Below, piece by piece: positions 26,432 through 35,201 of a stretch of DNA of 64,000 bases. The stretch spans positions 124,001-188,000 of the forward strand of contig NZ_MBTG01000013.1 of assembly GCF_002027705.1 (NCBI RefSeq). Reading direction: 5' to 3'. Within the stretch, counting starts at the first letter, position 1, and each line of letters starts with the position of its first letter. The DNA is from Paenibacillus ferrarius (GTDB lineage: Bacteria; Bacillota; Bacilli; Paenibacillales; NBRC-103111). The notes under the pieces are model-generated. The model did not search any database. It was not told the origin of the DNA and was given only the letters and a program-made list of their open reading frames with translations. Made by a program: the position numbers and the translations under genes.

Positions 26432-26619
26432 AAAAAACCCGCCTATGCCGTCCGGTTTTGGTGCTTCAAACCCGCTCTCGCAGGTGGGTGTCCGCAGAAG
26501 TGTATTTGAGGTCCCCTTTCGAGGGCATGTCAGCCACACTTCAATGTAGGTCTCCCTAGAAACAGTCATTGGTTTAAAACAACTTAAAACCGTTACGAAC
26601 ATCGCAGGATTCTTTTGTA
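26432..26619 (-). ncRNA. ssrS: 6S RNA (probable)
   Basis: An intergenic minus-strand transcript of about 190 bases with a very strong promoter and no credible ORF. Its ends can pair as a long closing stem: 5' CCUGCGAUGUUCGU with 3' ACGGCAUAGGCGGG, interrupted by small bulges, and the GAUGUUCG/GGCAU pair matches the conserved ends of 6S RNA. Between them are GAAGUGU/ACACUUC, CCCUCGAAAGGGG and ACCCACCUGCGAGAGCGGGU hairpins, allowing the open bubble that mimics a melted promoter and binds sigma-A RNA polymerase. Identification is by structure and motifs, not by search. Confidence 0.65.
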
Positions 26620-26625
26620 GTTCTT

Positions 26626-26654
26626 ATTATAGTGCCCAGCGAGCTGATTATCAA
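26626..26654 (-). promoter_or_regulatory. Strong sigma-A promoter of the 6S RNA gene
   Basis: TTGATA (26649-26654) and TATAAT (26626-26631) are separated by exactly 17 bases on the minus strand; transcription would begin near 26619. Confidence 0.65.
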
Positions 26655-26671
26655 CTGGCTGGGATTATTCT

Positions 26672-27496
26672 CTATTCTTTGTGGGAATCCTCTTTTTTAT
26701 GCAAACTAATTTCGATATCGTTTTTTTCGCTCTCAACTTCACCTAGCTCTTGTTCTTCCTGAGCCTCAGCCAGTTTCTGCTGTTCCTTCTCCTCTAGCTG
26801 CTGCTGCTTGATTTGCAGCTTAGTAAAGCTTCGGTTGAATTGCCAGAAAGAGAACGTAGCCATAATACTACCCATAAAAAACACGACAAGGAAGAAATTG
26901 AACTTCGTCACACAAATATAAAAGATCACACCATTACAAATTAACAACACGATCGAATTAACCGGGTTACCAATTGTAATCAGAATCGAATTCTTCAGTA
27001 TTTGAAAAATCTTCATGTGCAAATGCACCATAATTGAGAAGAAATTAAACAAGGAAATAAGAATAATGACCGTGAACGCAATAAACAAAACGGCCAATAC
27101 GCGCAGCGTGCTTCCCTGCTTCAAATAAAAGAAGTAGTTTACGGCAATAACTACGAAAATGATAACAAAGAAAATGCCGCCAACCATGCTTTGCAGGTAA
27201 TTTTCTTTATATCCACGGAAGTAGGTTTTCAGTAATGGCACATCTTCTTCACCTGTGACCCATTTCCTTGCTACTGTGAACATGGCTGAGGTTGCCGGAA
27301 ATAAAGTAAACGGTGCCAAAATAGCCAATATCGGTAACATCGACTTCAGAGCATCAGGTGATTGACTCACCAAACCCATAAATGCAAAAAAGAAAACCGG
27401 AATCGAACATACGAGCCAGAGCAGATTGATCACCGATAGGCGCATTATCCATTCTGATATTCTGTATAGTCCTCCCATAACACCTCTAAACTCCAA
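26672..27496 (-). CDS. DUF624 (YesL-family) membrane protein
   Basis: A 274-aa protein with about five to six membrane spans. GGLYRISEWIMRLSVINLLW and SIPVFFFAFMGL match the start of YesL-like proteins, which often sit beside sugar ABC transporters or glycosidases. A charged 45-residue tail (LEEKEQQKLAEAQEEQEL) follows the last span and may form a coiled coil. Translation starts at a TTG nine bases after AAGGAGG. Here no sugar genes are adjacent. Function unknown. Confidence 0.82.
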   Translation of the reverse strand: MEFRGVMGGLYRISEWIMRLSVINLLWLVCSIPVFFFAFMGLVSQSPDALKSMLPILAILAPFTLFPATSAMFTVARKWVTGEEDVPLLKTYFRGYKENYLQSMVGGIFFVIIFVVIAVNYFFYLKQGSTLRVLAVLFIAFTVIILISLFNFFSIMVHLHMKIFQILKNSILITIGNPVNSIVLLICNGVIFYICVTKFNFFLVVFFMGSIMATFSFWQFNRSFTKLQIKQQQLEEKEQQKLAEAQEEQELGEVESEKNDIEISLHKKEDSHKE

Positions 27497-27656
27497 AACC
27501 GTTTCCTCCTTAGCGTCTCCTTAATGGAAACTTTCTACGTTGATGTTATAACCCAACTTTAACGGAACTTGTCTTGCTTCACGATATGGTTTAATTATAG
27601 CCTATTTTTCAGTTTATAGGTAGACGTCTGGTCGTTATAGGTGCTTCCAAAAATGA

Positions 27657-27691
27657 AAAGGCGAAAATCCTCATGAGGATCTTCGCCTTTT
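27657..27691 (-). terminator. Terminator of the DEAD-box helicase gene
   Basis: AAAAGGCGAAGATCC and GGATTTTCGCCTTTT pair with a TCATGA centre (27657-27691), followed by T-rich sequence on the minus strand. Confidence 0.8.
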
Positions 27692-27707
27692 ATTTGGGTA
27701 CTAACCC

Positions 27708-29321
27708 TTATTTGTTTACAAGTGTATCTTCGCTTTTGCGAGGAGCTCTGGAACGATCACGGTTTCCGGAATTGTTGCTGCCGTATTCGCGATTTCTGGA
27801 AGAGGAACTGCTTCCGCCTTCTCTGTTTGAACCGTAGTCTCTGCTATCTTTGCGCGGGTAACGGGAGTTCGAGCTGCTGGAGCCGGAGTTGTATCCGCCA
27901 CCTTGACGACGATCGCCTGAACCTGATGAGCTGGACCCTGAACCGTATCCACCACCAACGCGTCGGCCTGAGCTGCGCACGTCGAATTTTTTCTTTCTTG
28001 CACGAATCGGATCTTCTGGTGTTAACTCAATATTAGTTTCCTTTTTGTCGCCTGTCAGAAGCTTCATCGCTGCTGCAAGAAGATTAACGGAATCATATTG
28101 CTCCAACATTTGAATAGCAAGACCTTTGAATTCACCATGCGTATCGTTTTGCAATACATCAAGAATACGCTCAGCTGTCATTTTTTGTTTACCTTCGATG
28201 GCTTCAGCCAAGCTAGGCAAAGGTTTTTTGCTAATTTTGTGGCGCGTCACTTTCTCAATGAAGTGCAAGTGATCGATTTCTCTTGGTGTTACGAACGTCC
28301 AAGCCGTACCTTCTTTACCTGCGCGGCCTGTACGACCAATACGGTGAACATAGCTTTCAGGATCTTGCGGAAGGTCAAAGTTAATTACGTGCGTTACGCC
28401 AGATACGTCTAGACCACGCGCCGCGACATCCGTAGCAACCAATACATCAATGCTGCCGTCACGGAATTTACGCATTACGTTATCACGTTGATTTTGGGAT
28501 AAGTCACCATGTAGCCCTTCAGCTGCATAGCCTCTTTTTTGCAAAGCTTCTGCTAATTCGTCAACACGGCGTTTCGTACGACCGAAGATGATCGCAAGAT
28601 CCGGAGCTTCCATATCGATCAAACGGCTAAGTGCTTCGAATTTTTGTTTTTCATGTAATTCAATGTAAGCTTGGTCAATCAATGGCGCGCTGACTTGTTT
28701 AGGAATGACCGAAACATGCTCAGGGTTGCGAAGGAATTGTTGAGCCAATTTTTGAATATTAGCTGGCATCGTTGCCGAGAACAACATCGTGTGACGCTCT
28801 TCCGGTACTAATTTGAGGATAGATTGGATATCATCCATGAAGCCCATATCGAGCATTTCATCTGCTTCATCCAAAATGACCGTTTGTACGTCATCTAACT
28901 TGATCGTTTTGCGGTTGATATGGTCAAGCAAACGACCTGGCGTACCGATAATGATTTGCGGTTTCTTTTTCAAAGCGCGAATTTGCTTAACGATATCCTG
29001 TCCACCGTAGATTGGTAAAGAACGAATGCCTTTGAAACGACCGAGTTTTTCAATCTCTTCCGCAACCTGGATGGCAAGTTCCCGTGTTGGACACATAATA
29101 AGAGCAGAAATGCGCTCTTCTTTGGTATTGATTTTGTGAATTAGCGGAATACCGAAAGCAGCTGTTTTCCCTGTTCCTGTTTGCGCTTGACCGATCAAAT
29201 CCCGGCCTTCCATGGCTAACGGGATCGTTTTTTCTTGAATTGGTGTGGACTCTTCAAAACCCATCTCCGTAACAGCGCGTAAAATCGCCGGCTCTAAACC
29301 AAACTCTTGAAATGTTTTCAA
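27708..29321 (-). CDS. cshA: DEAD-box RNA helicase, CshA-like
   Basis: A 537-aa ATP-dependent RNA helicase for cold adaptation, ribosome assembly and mRNA decay. Motifs in order: Q-motif [13 protein letters not shown], Walker [41 protein letters not shown], and HRIGRTGR. The C-terminus after residue 430 is a Gly/Ser/Arg/Asn-rich low-complexity tail with RG repeats that should bind RNA. Family length is usual. The TATAAT near 29475 on the minus strand implies a leader of about 150 bases, common for cold-induced helicases. Nothing else is seen in 29322-29601. Confidence 0.92.
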   Translation of the reverse strand: MKTFQEFGLEPAILRAVTEMGFEESTPIQEKTIPLAMEGRDLIGQAQTGTGKTAAFGIPLIHKINTKEERISALIMCPTRELAIQVAEEIEKLGRFKGIRSLPIYGGQDIVKQIRALKKKPQIIIGTPGRLLDHINRKTIKLDDVQTVILDEADEMLDMGFMDDIQSILKLVPEERHTMLFSATMPANIQKLAQQFLRNPEHVSVIPKQVSAPLIDQAYIELHEKQKFEALSRLIDMEAPDLAIIFGRTKRRVDELAEALQKRGYAAEGLHGDLSQNQRDNVMRKFRDGSIDVLVATDVAARGLDVSGVTHVINFDLPQDPESYVHRIGRTGRAGKEGTAWTFVTPREIDHLHFIEKVTRHKISKKPLPSLAEAIEGKQKMTAERILDVLQNDTHGEFKGLAIQMLEQYDSVNLLAAAMKLLTGDKKETNIELTPEDPIRARKKKFDVRSSGRRVGGGYGSGSSSSGSGDRRQGGGYNSGSSSSNSRYPRKDSRDYGSNREGGSSSSSRNREYGSNNSGNRDRSRAPRKSEDTLVNK

Positions 29322-29601
29322 ATAAATTCAATCTCCTTTTGTACAGGGCAGGCTAATGCCTTGTATCTTTTTTACCCTTAAGTACGACTTCCTATCCGTA
29401 TCTATAGTTTCTTGGTGGAATACACTTTCGATTCATCATCTTCCATGATCCAATTGGCCGCCCTTAAGAACATCTAAAATATTATAGCACAAGTTATATA
29501 CACATTTCCAGAGGCTACTTTCAAATTGGGAACGAAACCTTCCGTATAATCAAAGCGTATTACATGGTAGTACAATAATCGGAACAGAGGAGAGTTTTAT
29601 T

Positions 29602-30138
29602 ATGTCCATATTTAAACGAGTTGGCAGCATTCTGCGCAGCAATAAAGATGTCCCTCCTACAACACCTGTTGGCAACCCACTGGAAGATGCTCGAGTTGGA
29701 GATATCGTCAGTGTAGACTTAGAAGAATATGTCGTATCTGGCAAGGCCATTTATTTTGACCGCGGTTTTGCTCCACATCGTTACGCTTATTATTTGCAAA
29801 GTGGCAAAAATATTCAGTGTCTAATCGTGGAAAAAGGGCGAACCTATGACTGTTTCATTTGCAGCTTTATCGAAGGCGCGCTTGATGATCCGAATGATGT
29901 GCCTACACGCCTTGAACTAGATGAAAATGTGACCTTTGATTTGGAGTATCATCGCAATGATGTGACTCGGACGGAAGGCAACACCGATTTCCGCAATGGG
30001 GATGATGTTATCTTCTGGCGCTATTTCGGACCCGATCAACGCTTTTTCTTCCTCCAATGGCAAGATGGGAAATTCATTGCGCTTGAAGGTGAACGAACAC
30101 CTGGCAATCAGATCAAATTTTTAAAATCGACGCCCTAA
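29602..30138 (+). CDS. DUF4178 domain protein
   Basis: A 178-aa soluble protein. LEDARVGDIVSVDLEEYVV, a central YYLQSGKNIQCLIVEKG and RYFGPDQRFFFLQWQDGKF resemble DUF4178, an SH3-like beta protein of unknown role. No signal peptide. It is separated by about 50 bases from a DUF4247 lipoprotein, and the two families are often neighbours in Paenibacillus and Bacillus. The ATG follows GAGGAG. Confidence 0.75.
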   Translation: MSIFKRVGSILRSNKDVPPTTPVGNPLEDARVGDIVSVDLEEYVVSGKAIYFDRGFAPHRYAYYLQSGKNIQCLIVEKGRTYDCFICSFIEGALDDPNDVPTRLELDENVTFDLEYHRNDVTRTEGNTDFRNGDDVIFWRYFGPDQRFFFLQWQDGKFIALEGERTPGNQIKFLKSTP

Positions 30139-30188
30139 ACAACCTATGTTATCATTAGTAAAGTTTGGAAAGGAGGGACTACTGCAAA

Positions 30189-30899
30189 GTGAAAAGATGG
30201 ACTTCTTGGCTTTCCTTTTTATTGATCATCGCCCTCCTTACCGCGTGTGGCGCTGATGCCGGACGTTATGTCAAAGATCAATACCCCTTAGTCAGCGTGG
30301 ATGGCAAGGGCAGTGATCTATCCAGGGTTTATTCCGTAGAGGGCAAAAGCGTCCCCGCGGTAGCAACCGAAATTGCAGCGAAAGAATCACCAAAAGAAAA
30401 AAGCAAGGAATCTGAGGATCAAATGTTCCTTGTTTACAATGACAAGGTCATTAACATTCAGAAAGATCCCAAAGACAGTTCAAACACCCTGGTTCAAATT
30501 GACAGTATTCAATATGCCAAAACACATTATGATTCCTCTTTCTTGCAAGGTTATTTGACCGCTACCCTGCTTCAATCCTTATTTGGCGGCAGTTGGTTCA
30601 ACAATAGAGGAAGTTATGATTATAGAGGATATACCCGGACTCCAACCTATAATGCCGGATCGGGAAAAACAACCGCACCAACGACCGATACGTCCAAAGA
30701 TAAAAAGCCTACAACATCGGATCGAACCGGAACCTTTAAGACAGGCACGGGTTCAAGTGCAGGATCACCTAACACAGGCAGCAGCTCAACAACACGGAAG
30801 AACGATGGCTCCACTACGAACAAGGTAACCACACCATCGAGCAGCAAAACCACCAAGCCAAGCACAAGCACGCGTTCAGGTTCCTTCAAAAGACGATAA
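30189..30899 (+). CDS. DUF4247 lipoprotein
   Basis: The N-terminus WTSWLSFLLIIALLTACG carries a lipobox (LTAC), so the protein is lipid-anchored outside. GRYVKDQYPLVSVDG, FLVYNDKVINIQKDP and YDSSFLQGYLTATLLQSLFG match DUF4247. The last 90 residues are a Thr/Ser/Lys-rich low-complexity tail. I place the start at GTG 30189 after AAGGAGGG; the in-frame TTG at 30165 overlaps that site. Function unknown; probably works with the DUF4178 product. Confidence 0.75.
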   Translation: MKRWTSWLSFLLIIALLTACGADAGRYVKDQYPLVSVDGKGSDLSRVYSVEGKSVPAVATEIAAKESPKEKSKESEDQMFLVYNDKVINIQKDPKDSSNTLVQIDSIQYAKTHYDSSFLQGYLTATLLQSLFGGSWFNNRGSYDYRGYTRTPTYNAGSGKTTAPTTDTSKDKKPTTSDRTGTFKTGTGSSAGSPNTGSSSTTRKNDGSTTNKVTTPSSSKTTKPSTSTRSGSFKRR

Positions 30900-30910
30900 A
30901 TCCGCACATG

Positions 30911-30945
30911 AAGCTGTTGTCCATGAATTGGACACAGCTTTTTTT
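30911..30945 (+). terminator. Terminator of the DUF4178-DUF4247 pair
   Basis: AAGCTGTTGTCCA and TGGACACAGCTT pair around TGAAT and are followed by T7. Confidence 0.85.
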
Positions 30946-31049
30946 ATTTCCATTTCTTTTAATTGAACACAGGTTAAATAATGATTGAAGTTTTGAAAGA
31001 ATGAATTATACTTGCATTATGCTGCATACTATTTTAGAGGTGATTTTTT

Positions 31050-31871
31050 TTGAAAAAAGCGCTAGATGTTCTTGTCATTCTAGTTGGCGCACTGCTTGTC
31101 GCGGTTGGCTTCAACATGTTCCTCATCCCTCACCAACTGCTTAGCGGAGGAGTTTCTGGTTTCGCTATGATTATCGGTTATTTTACAAATTGGAACATTG
31201 GCTTCTTATATCTATCATTCAACCTGCCATTGATGATTTGGGGATTAGTTTCTATTGGCCGAAGATTTATTATGATCAGCGTCTCCTCCGTTATTTTGAC
31301 GGTATGGTTGATGCAGATTCTGCCTACCAGCTATGTGGCGCAGGAACCGATTCTTGGCGCTGTGTTTGGTGGCGTTTTAATTGGAATTGGGAGCGGAATC
31401 ACCTTAAGAATTGGCGGTTCAAGCGGAGGCTTCGATATTGTTGGTTTGATTTTAACGCGCAAATTCGATTTCCCTCTTGGCACGATCCTATCGTCTATGA
31501 ACGGAATTGTCATTGTTGCCCTAGGTTATTTTAAACATAATTGGGATCTAGCTCTCTTTTCTATGCTGGCGATCTATATTAGTGGCAAAGTCGTTGATAC
31601 GATACATATTCGCCACGTGAAAGTGACTGCTTTTATTGTTACCAAACAGAAGGATGAGTTGATTAACGAACTGCTGCTGCTCCCTCGCGGTGTGACGTTG
31701 GTGAAGACGGAAGGCGCATACACCAAGCAGCAGCATGATATGTTGATGACCGTCATTACCCGTTACGAGCTTGTTGAACTAAAGCGAATCATTAAGCGAG
31801 TTGATCCCAAAGCATTCGTGAATATCGTAGAAACGGTTGGGATTGTCGGCGAGTTTCGCAAGCTTAAATAA
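31050..31871 (+). CDS. YitT-family membrane protein (DUF161/DUF2179)
   Basis: A 273-aa protein. Residues 1-170 hold five to six spans with FNMFLIPHQLLSGGVSGFAM, and ITLRIGGSSGGFDIVGLIL, the YitT hallmark. The C-terminal 90 residues form the cytoplasmic DUF2179 domain (RGVTLVKTEGAYTKQQHDML, RIIKRVDPKAFVNIVE). Start is TTG, preceded by GAGGTGAT. Transport substrate is unknown. It stands alone. Confidence 0.88.
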   Translation: MKKALDVLVILVGALLVAVGFNMFLIPHQLLSGGVSGFAMIIGYFTNWNIGFLYLSFNLPLMIWGLVSIGRRFIMISVSSVILTVWLMQILPTSYVAQEPILGAVFGGVLIGIGSGITLRIGGSSGGFDIVGLILTRKFDFPLGTILSSMNGIVIVALGYFKHNWDLALFSMLAIYISGKVVDTIHIRHVKVTAFIVTKQKDELINELLLLPRGVTLVKTEGAYTKQQHDMLMTVITRYELVELKRIIKRVDPKAFVNIVETVGIVGEFRKLK

Positions 31872-31913
31872 ACATTCGTGCCATCCGCCTCTTTATTCCG
31901 CTGTGATTTGTGT

Positions 31914-31919
31914 TATAAT
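31914..31919 (+). promoter_or_regulatory. Extended -10 promoter before the small ORF at 32008
   Basis: TGTTATAAT supplies TATAAT with a TG extension about 90 bases before the small gene; the -35 is weak. Confidence 0.35.
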
Positions 31920-32007
31920 GATTGTAATTTCATATAGTTCTGGTTGTTAACTTAAATGGTTCAGGCGTAGTTCTTATTCTAATCTTTTGATTGGAAGGGT
32001 GATGCTT

Positions 32008-32196
32008 GTGGAGACAGTCAAATTATCCAGGATTGTAATGAAATTAACACCCGAGTTGTATCCCTTCTTAACCAGCTGCGAGCTGGACTCCGAGATTGTC
32101 CTCCGATTTGGGATTGAGGCGCTCGAAGCAGAAGATGTCATGGAAATTATTCAATTCAGTATTTCGGAACATCATAAAGACGCCCTGTATCACTAA
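32008..32196 (+). CDS. Small protein (62 aa), function unknown
   Basis: The ORF encodes VETVKLSRIVMKLTPELYPF followed by an acidic helical region (GIEALEAEDVMEIIQFSISE). No membrane segment or cysteine motif. GTG at 32008 follows GGAAGGGTG by about eight bases; ATG 32002 would be too close. Its stop lies inside the terminator hairpin that follows. A promoter and terminator of its own support a real gene. I do not recognise it. Confidence 0.6.
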   Translation: METVKLSRIVMKLTPELYPFLTSCELDSEIVLRFGIEALEAEDVMEIIQFSISEHHKDALYH

Positions 32197-32219
32197 CAGG
32201 GCGTCTTTCTTCATTTTTT
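32177..32219 (+). terminator. Terminator overlapping the small gene's stop codon
   Basis: AAGACGCCCTG and CAGGGCGTCTT (11 perfect pairs, arms 32177-32187 and 32197-32207) followed by a T-rich tail. Confidence 0.8.
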
Positions 32220-32317
32220 TATGCAAAGTTATGTAGTTTGTAATAATTAGGGTATATGGGTTATGATAAGAGCATGCTATACTGGAACTAAAGATTAAAC
32301 TACTGGAGGTGTCTAGC

Positions 32318-32554
32318 ATGGGAGCATTATCACCTTGGCACATTATATTAATAGCAATTGTTGCCCTACTTTTGTTTGGGCCAAATAAATTGCCGGAGCT
32401 CGGCAGAGGATTCGGTAAAATGTTTCGCGAATTCAAAGATGCAACGAGCGGAAATGGCGGAAATTCTACAATTGAAGAGCAGCCTGCATCGGTTCGCAAA
32501 GAAGTTAATCCTTCGGAAGTAACGAATGCCGATTCAGGACAAGGCCACAAATAA
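32318..32554 (+). CDS. tatA: Twin-arginine translocase subunit TatA
   Basis: A 78-aa protein. A short span (HIILIAIVALLLFGP) is followed by the hinge NKLPELGRGFGKMFREFKDA, which is the amphipathic helix and invariant FG/P-L-G-R motif of TatA, then a charged tail. TatA oligomers form the pore for folded Tat substrates. ATG 32318 follows TGGAGGTG. tatC is not adjacent, so it must lie elsewhere; dispersed tatA copies are known in Bacillus. Confidence 0.92.
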   Translation: MGALSPWHIILIAIVALLLFGPNKLPELGRGFGKMFREFKDATSGNGGNSTIEEQPASVRKEVNPSEVTNADSGQGHK

Positions 32555-32561
32555 AGTACAT

Positions 32562-32596
32562 ACACCCGGTGCCTCATGCATCCGGGTGTTTTTTTT
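32562..32596 (+). terminator. Terminator of tatA
   Basis: ACACCCGG (32562-32569) and CCGGGTGT (32582-32589) followed by T7. Confidence 0.85.
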
Positions 32597-33755
32597 ATGT
32601 ATTTTTACCTCTCATATAGGCTTGAGTACCAAGAAATAGAGATGCTGCTACTGCGGACATCAGAGTGGCAAATACATACATACTAGCGCCTCCCCACTCT
32701 TCACTCAACCATCCCCCTACCGAACCGCCAATGATCCCGGCAAGCCCCATAAACACCATCGCGAGAATCGATTGCCCTGTTGAACCGAATTGCTCTGGAA
32801 GCAGTCGAACTACATATTGGACTGCAACAATCCACAAGACAGCAAAAGTGAGCATATGCGTTACTTGCATAGCAATCAGCACCCATGGATCGGTTATAAA
32901 GATGTAAAAAATCCATCGAATCGTATATAAGGTTGAAGCGATGCCTAATAGGGTTAATTCATGATAACGATGCATATAGCGATTGATCAGGGCAAAAATC
33001 GGAATTTCACTGCATGCCGCGATTGCCCATGCCCAACTGACCATCGCATCCGAGGCGCCCAGTTTATTGAGATACAGACCTAATAATGCATCGTTCATCC
33101 GGTGCGGAATCGAAATGATGAGCATCATCAGCATGAACCATAGGAAGCTTTTGTTTTTGAAAATAATACTAATCGCACTTAACGTTATCCGCTGCCCGCT
33201 GCTTTTCTCATCTTTGATAAAGGCCAGCAGCACGAATGGGAAAATCCACAGTACCCAGTAGAAATAAGGAATATTGGCTACTCCTCCCAATCTCTCAAGC
33301 AGCAGACCCGAAATGAGCGCAACGCTCGAGAATCCGATGGACCCCCATAAGCGAACAGACCCATAGGATATTCCGCGCCCAGTCGTTGATTTCACAACCA
33401 GATTGTCTATCAACGGGACGGAAGGCAGCAAGAAGAAATAGAGCAGCAGGATAAATCCAAGCGTTAAGGCAAAACCATTCGTTAGAAACAGTCCAATGCT
33501 GCCTAATAAGGACAGAACCCACAGAATGAACACGATATTTTTCACGGAGTTGAAACGATCGCTCACATAGCCCCAGATAGGCTGGGCAAATATTGAAATG
33601 AAAGGTCCAATCATCATTAAGAGGCCGATGTCGGCGGCAGAATAGCCCTTATTTTGCAAATACAAGGGTAAATACGGCAATAAAATAGCACTAGAGGCAT
33701 AGTAAAAAAAATTAACGCCGGATAAGGACACTATTTGTCTATCTCGTTTCAACAA
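32595..33755 (-). CDS. MFS transporter, MFS_1-like (PPP/NHS-type)
   Basis: A 386-aa, 12-span carrier. SGVNFFYYASSAILLPYLPL, PFISIFAQPIWGYVSDRFNS, and GRGISYGSVRLWGSIGFSSV are typical of the MFS_1-like group that includes 3-phenylpropionate and nucleoside permeases. It shares the same layout with the product of 42370-43545 (YGSIRLWGSIGF-type motif, HRxNDxxLxLYxxxLGASD). Initiation is at one of two tandem TTG codons after AAGAAGGTAG. Substrate unknown. Confidence 0.82.
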   Translation of the reverse strand: MLKRDRQIVSLSGVNFFYYASSAILLPYLPLYLQNKGYSAADIGLLMMIGPFISIFAQPIWGYVSDRFNSVKNIVFILWVLSLLGSIGLFLTNGFALTLGFILLLYFFLLPSVPLIDNLVVKSTTGRGISYGSVRLWGSIGFSSVALISGLLLERLGGVANIPYFYWVLWIFPFVLLAFIKDEKSSGQRITLSAISIIFKNKSFLWFMLMMLIISIPHRMNDALLGLYLNKLGASDAMVSWAWAIAACSEIPIFALINRYMHRYHELTLLGIASTLYTIRWIFYIFITDPWVLIAMQVTHMLTFAVLWIVAVQYVVRLLPEQFGSTGQSILAMVFMGLAGIIGGSVGGWLSEEWGGASMYVFATLMSAVAASLFLGTQAYMRGKNT

Positions 33756-33858
33756 TAATCTACCTTCTTTCTACATTCATCTACAAATTCCCTCTGTGCG
33801 TAGTTTACACCTTGCTTTATAATAAAAGAAGTACAAGATAGGAGAGGACTTATACATC

Positions 33859-35034
33859 ATGGAAATTTTACTAGCTTCACTCGCCCTTATTTGGGGCAAT
33901 GTCACGGCCGCTAACCCTGATGCCAATTTTGAACAGCTAGTGCAAGCTTCCTTGAATGCCAAGAACGCTGTAGCTGTCGTACAGCCTACACCAGGGTCCA
34001 GTCCACTTGATCCGCTCAACAAACAGGATCCACAGAAGGATGCTCCCAAAGTCAAAGGCATTTACTCAACTGCTCACAGTGCCGGAGGAGCTCGTCTCAA
34101 CACCCTAGTGAAACTGATGGATGACACCGAATTGAATTCAATGGTCATCGACGTCAAGGATGATTGGGGCTACATTACTTGGGAAACAGGCAATGCGGAC
34201 TTGGATGCCATGGGAACTACACAGAAAATTATTGGCGATATGCCGGGTTTAATGAACACACTGAATGAGCATAAGATTTATCCGATTGCCCGTATCGTTG
34301 TATTCAAAGATACGATACTTGCCAAGAAGAAACCTGAGTGGTCCTTCGTCAACCCGGACGGCACGCTTTGGGGCAATGGCAAAAACCCGCCGGATAGCTT
34401 CGTTAATCCTTATAACAAGGAAGTTTGGGATTACAATATCGCTGTTGCGAAAGAAGCCATCAAAGCTGGGTTTAAAGAGATTCAATTCGACTATGTCCGA
34501 TTCCCGGAAGGTTTCGAGAAAAGAGCTGACACACTTAAATATACCAAAGATGAGCGCTCTCGTATCGATGCCGTTGCATCCTTCGTCAAATATGCCAAAG
34601 AGCAAATCGAACCTCTAGGGGCTCGCGTTTCCGTTGATATTTTCGGATATGCTGCTTCGGTTCCCGCTGCTGAGGGGATTGGACAGGATTTTGAGAAAAT
34701 TTCGCAAAATGTCGACGTCATCGCCCCAATGATTTATCCGAGTCATTACAGCACAGGCTGGTTCGGCTCCAAGGTGCCGGATGCTGCCCCTTTTGCTACA
34801 ATCAACGGCGCATCCAAGGATACCAACAAGAAATTGGAAGCCATTGACAAAAAGGGCTGGAAGCCTATCGTTCGGCCATGGATTCAAGATTTCACGGCTT
34901 CCTGGATACCTGGTTACATTAAGTACGGCAAGCATGAAATTGAAGAGCAGATTCGGGCCTTGAAAGAAAATGGCATTGATGAATATCTGCTATGGAATGC
35001 CAATAATAACTATACACCTAATGTGAATTACTAA
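33859..35034 (+). CDS. Putative extracellular glycoside hydrolase, DUF4015
   Basis: A 391-aa protein with a short hydrophobic N-terminus (MEILLASLALIWGNVTAA). The TIM-barrel domain starts near residue 67: VKGIYSTAHSAGG, LNSMVIDVKDDWGYITW, YPIARIVVFKDTIL, GFKEIQFDYVRFPEG and DVIAPMIYPSHYS are the signature of the DUF4015/GH13-like family. Acidic residues in these strands are candidates for catalysis. Substrate is not established. The start follows AGGAGAGG. It is monocistronic, ending at a hairpin at 35047. Confidence 0.85.
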   Translation: MEILLASLALIWGNVTAANPDANFEQLVQASLNAKNAVAVVQPTPGSSPLDPLNKQDPQKDAPKVKGIYSTAHSAGGARLNTLVKLMDDTELNSMVIDVKDDWGYITWETGNADLDAMGTTQKIIGDMPGLMNTLNEHKIYPIARIVVFKDTILAKKKPEWSFVNPDGTLWGNGKNPPDSFVNPYNKEVWDYNIAVAKEAIKAGFKEIQFDYVRFPEGFEKRADTLKYTKDERSRIDAVASFVKYAKEQIEPLGARVSVDIFGYAASVPAAEGIGQDFEKISQNVDVIAPMIYPSHYSTGWFGSKVPDAAPFATINGASKDTNKKLEAIDKKGWKPIVRPWIQDFTASWIPGYIKYGKHEIEEQIRALKENGIDEYLLWNANNNYTPNVNY

Positions 35035-35046
35035 GCTATGCATACT

Positions 35047-35079
35047 AACACCCTGAGGGCAAAAAGCCTTCAGGGTGTT
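35047..35079 (+). terminator. Terminator of the DUF4015 gene
   Basis: AACACCCTGAGGGC and GCCTTCAGGGTGTT pair around AAAAA; the tail is TATGATTTT, moderate in U. Confidence 0.7.
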
Positions 35080-35201
35080 ATGATTTTATGGACAAGTTTA
35101 CATTCCTTTTCGTTTTGATTTATCATAGGGGCAAGCGTTATGTTAATGCAATTGCTTTGCGTAGAACGGTTACTATCAAACTTACAGGAGTTGAAGCTGA
35201 A

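Noticed and set aside
26399..26602. 67-aa ORF on the minus strand
   Set aside because: It lies within the predicted 6S RNA and its terminator; no ribosome site and an unlikely sequence.
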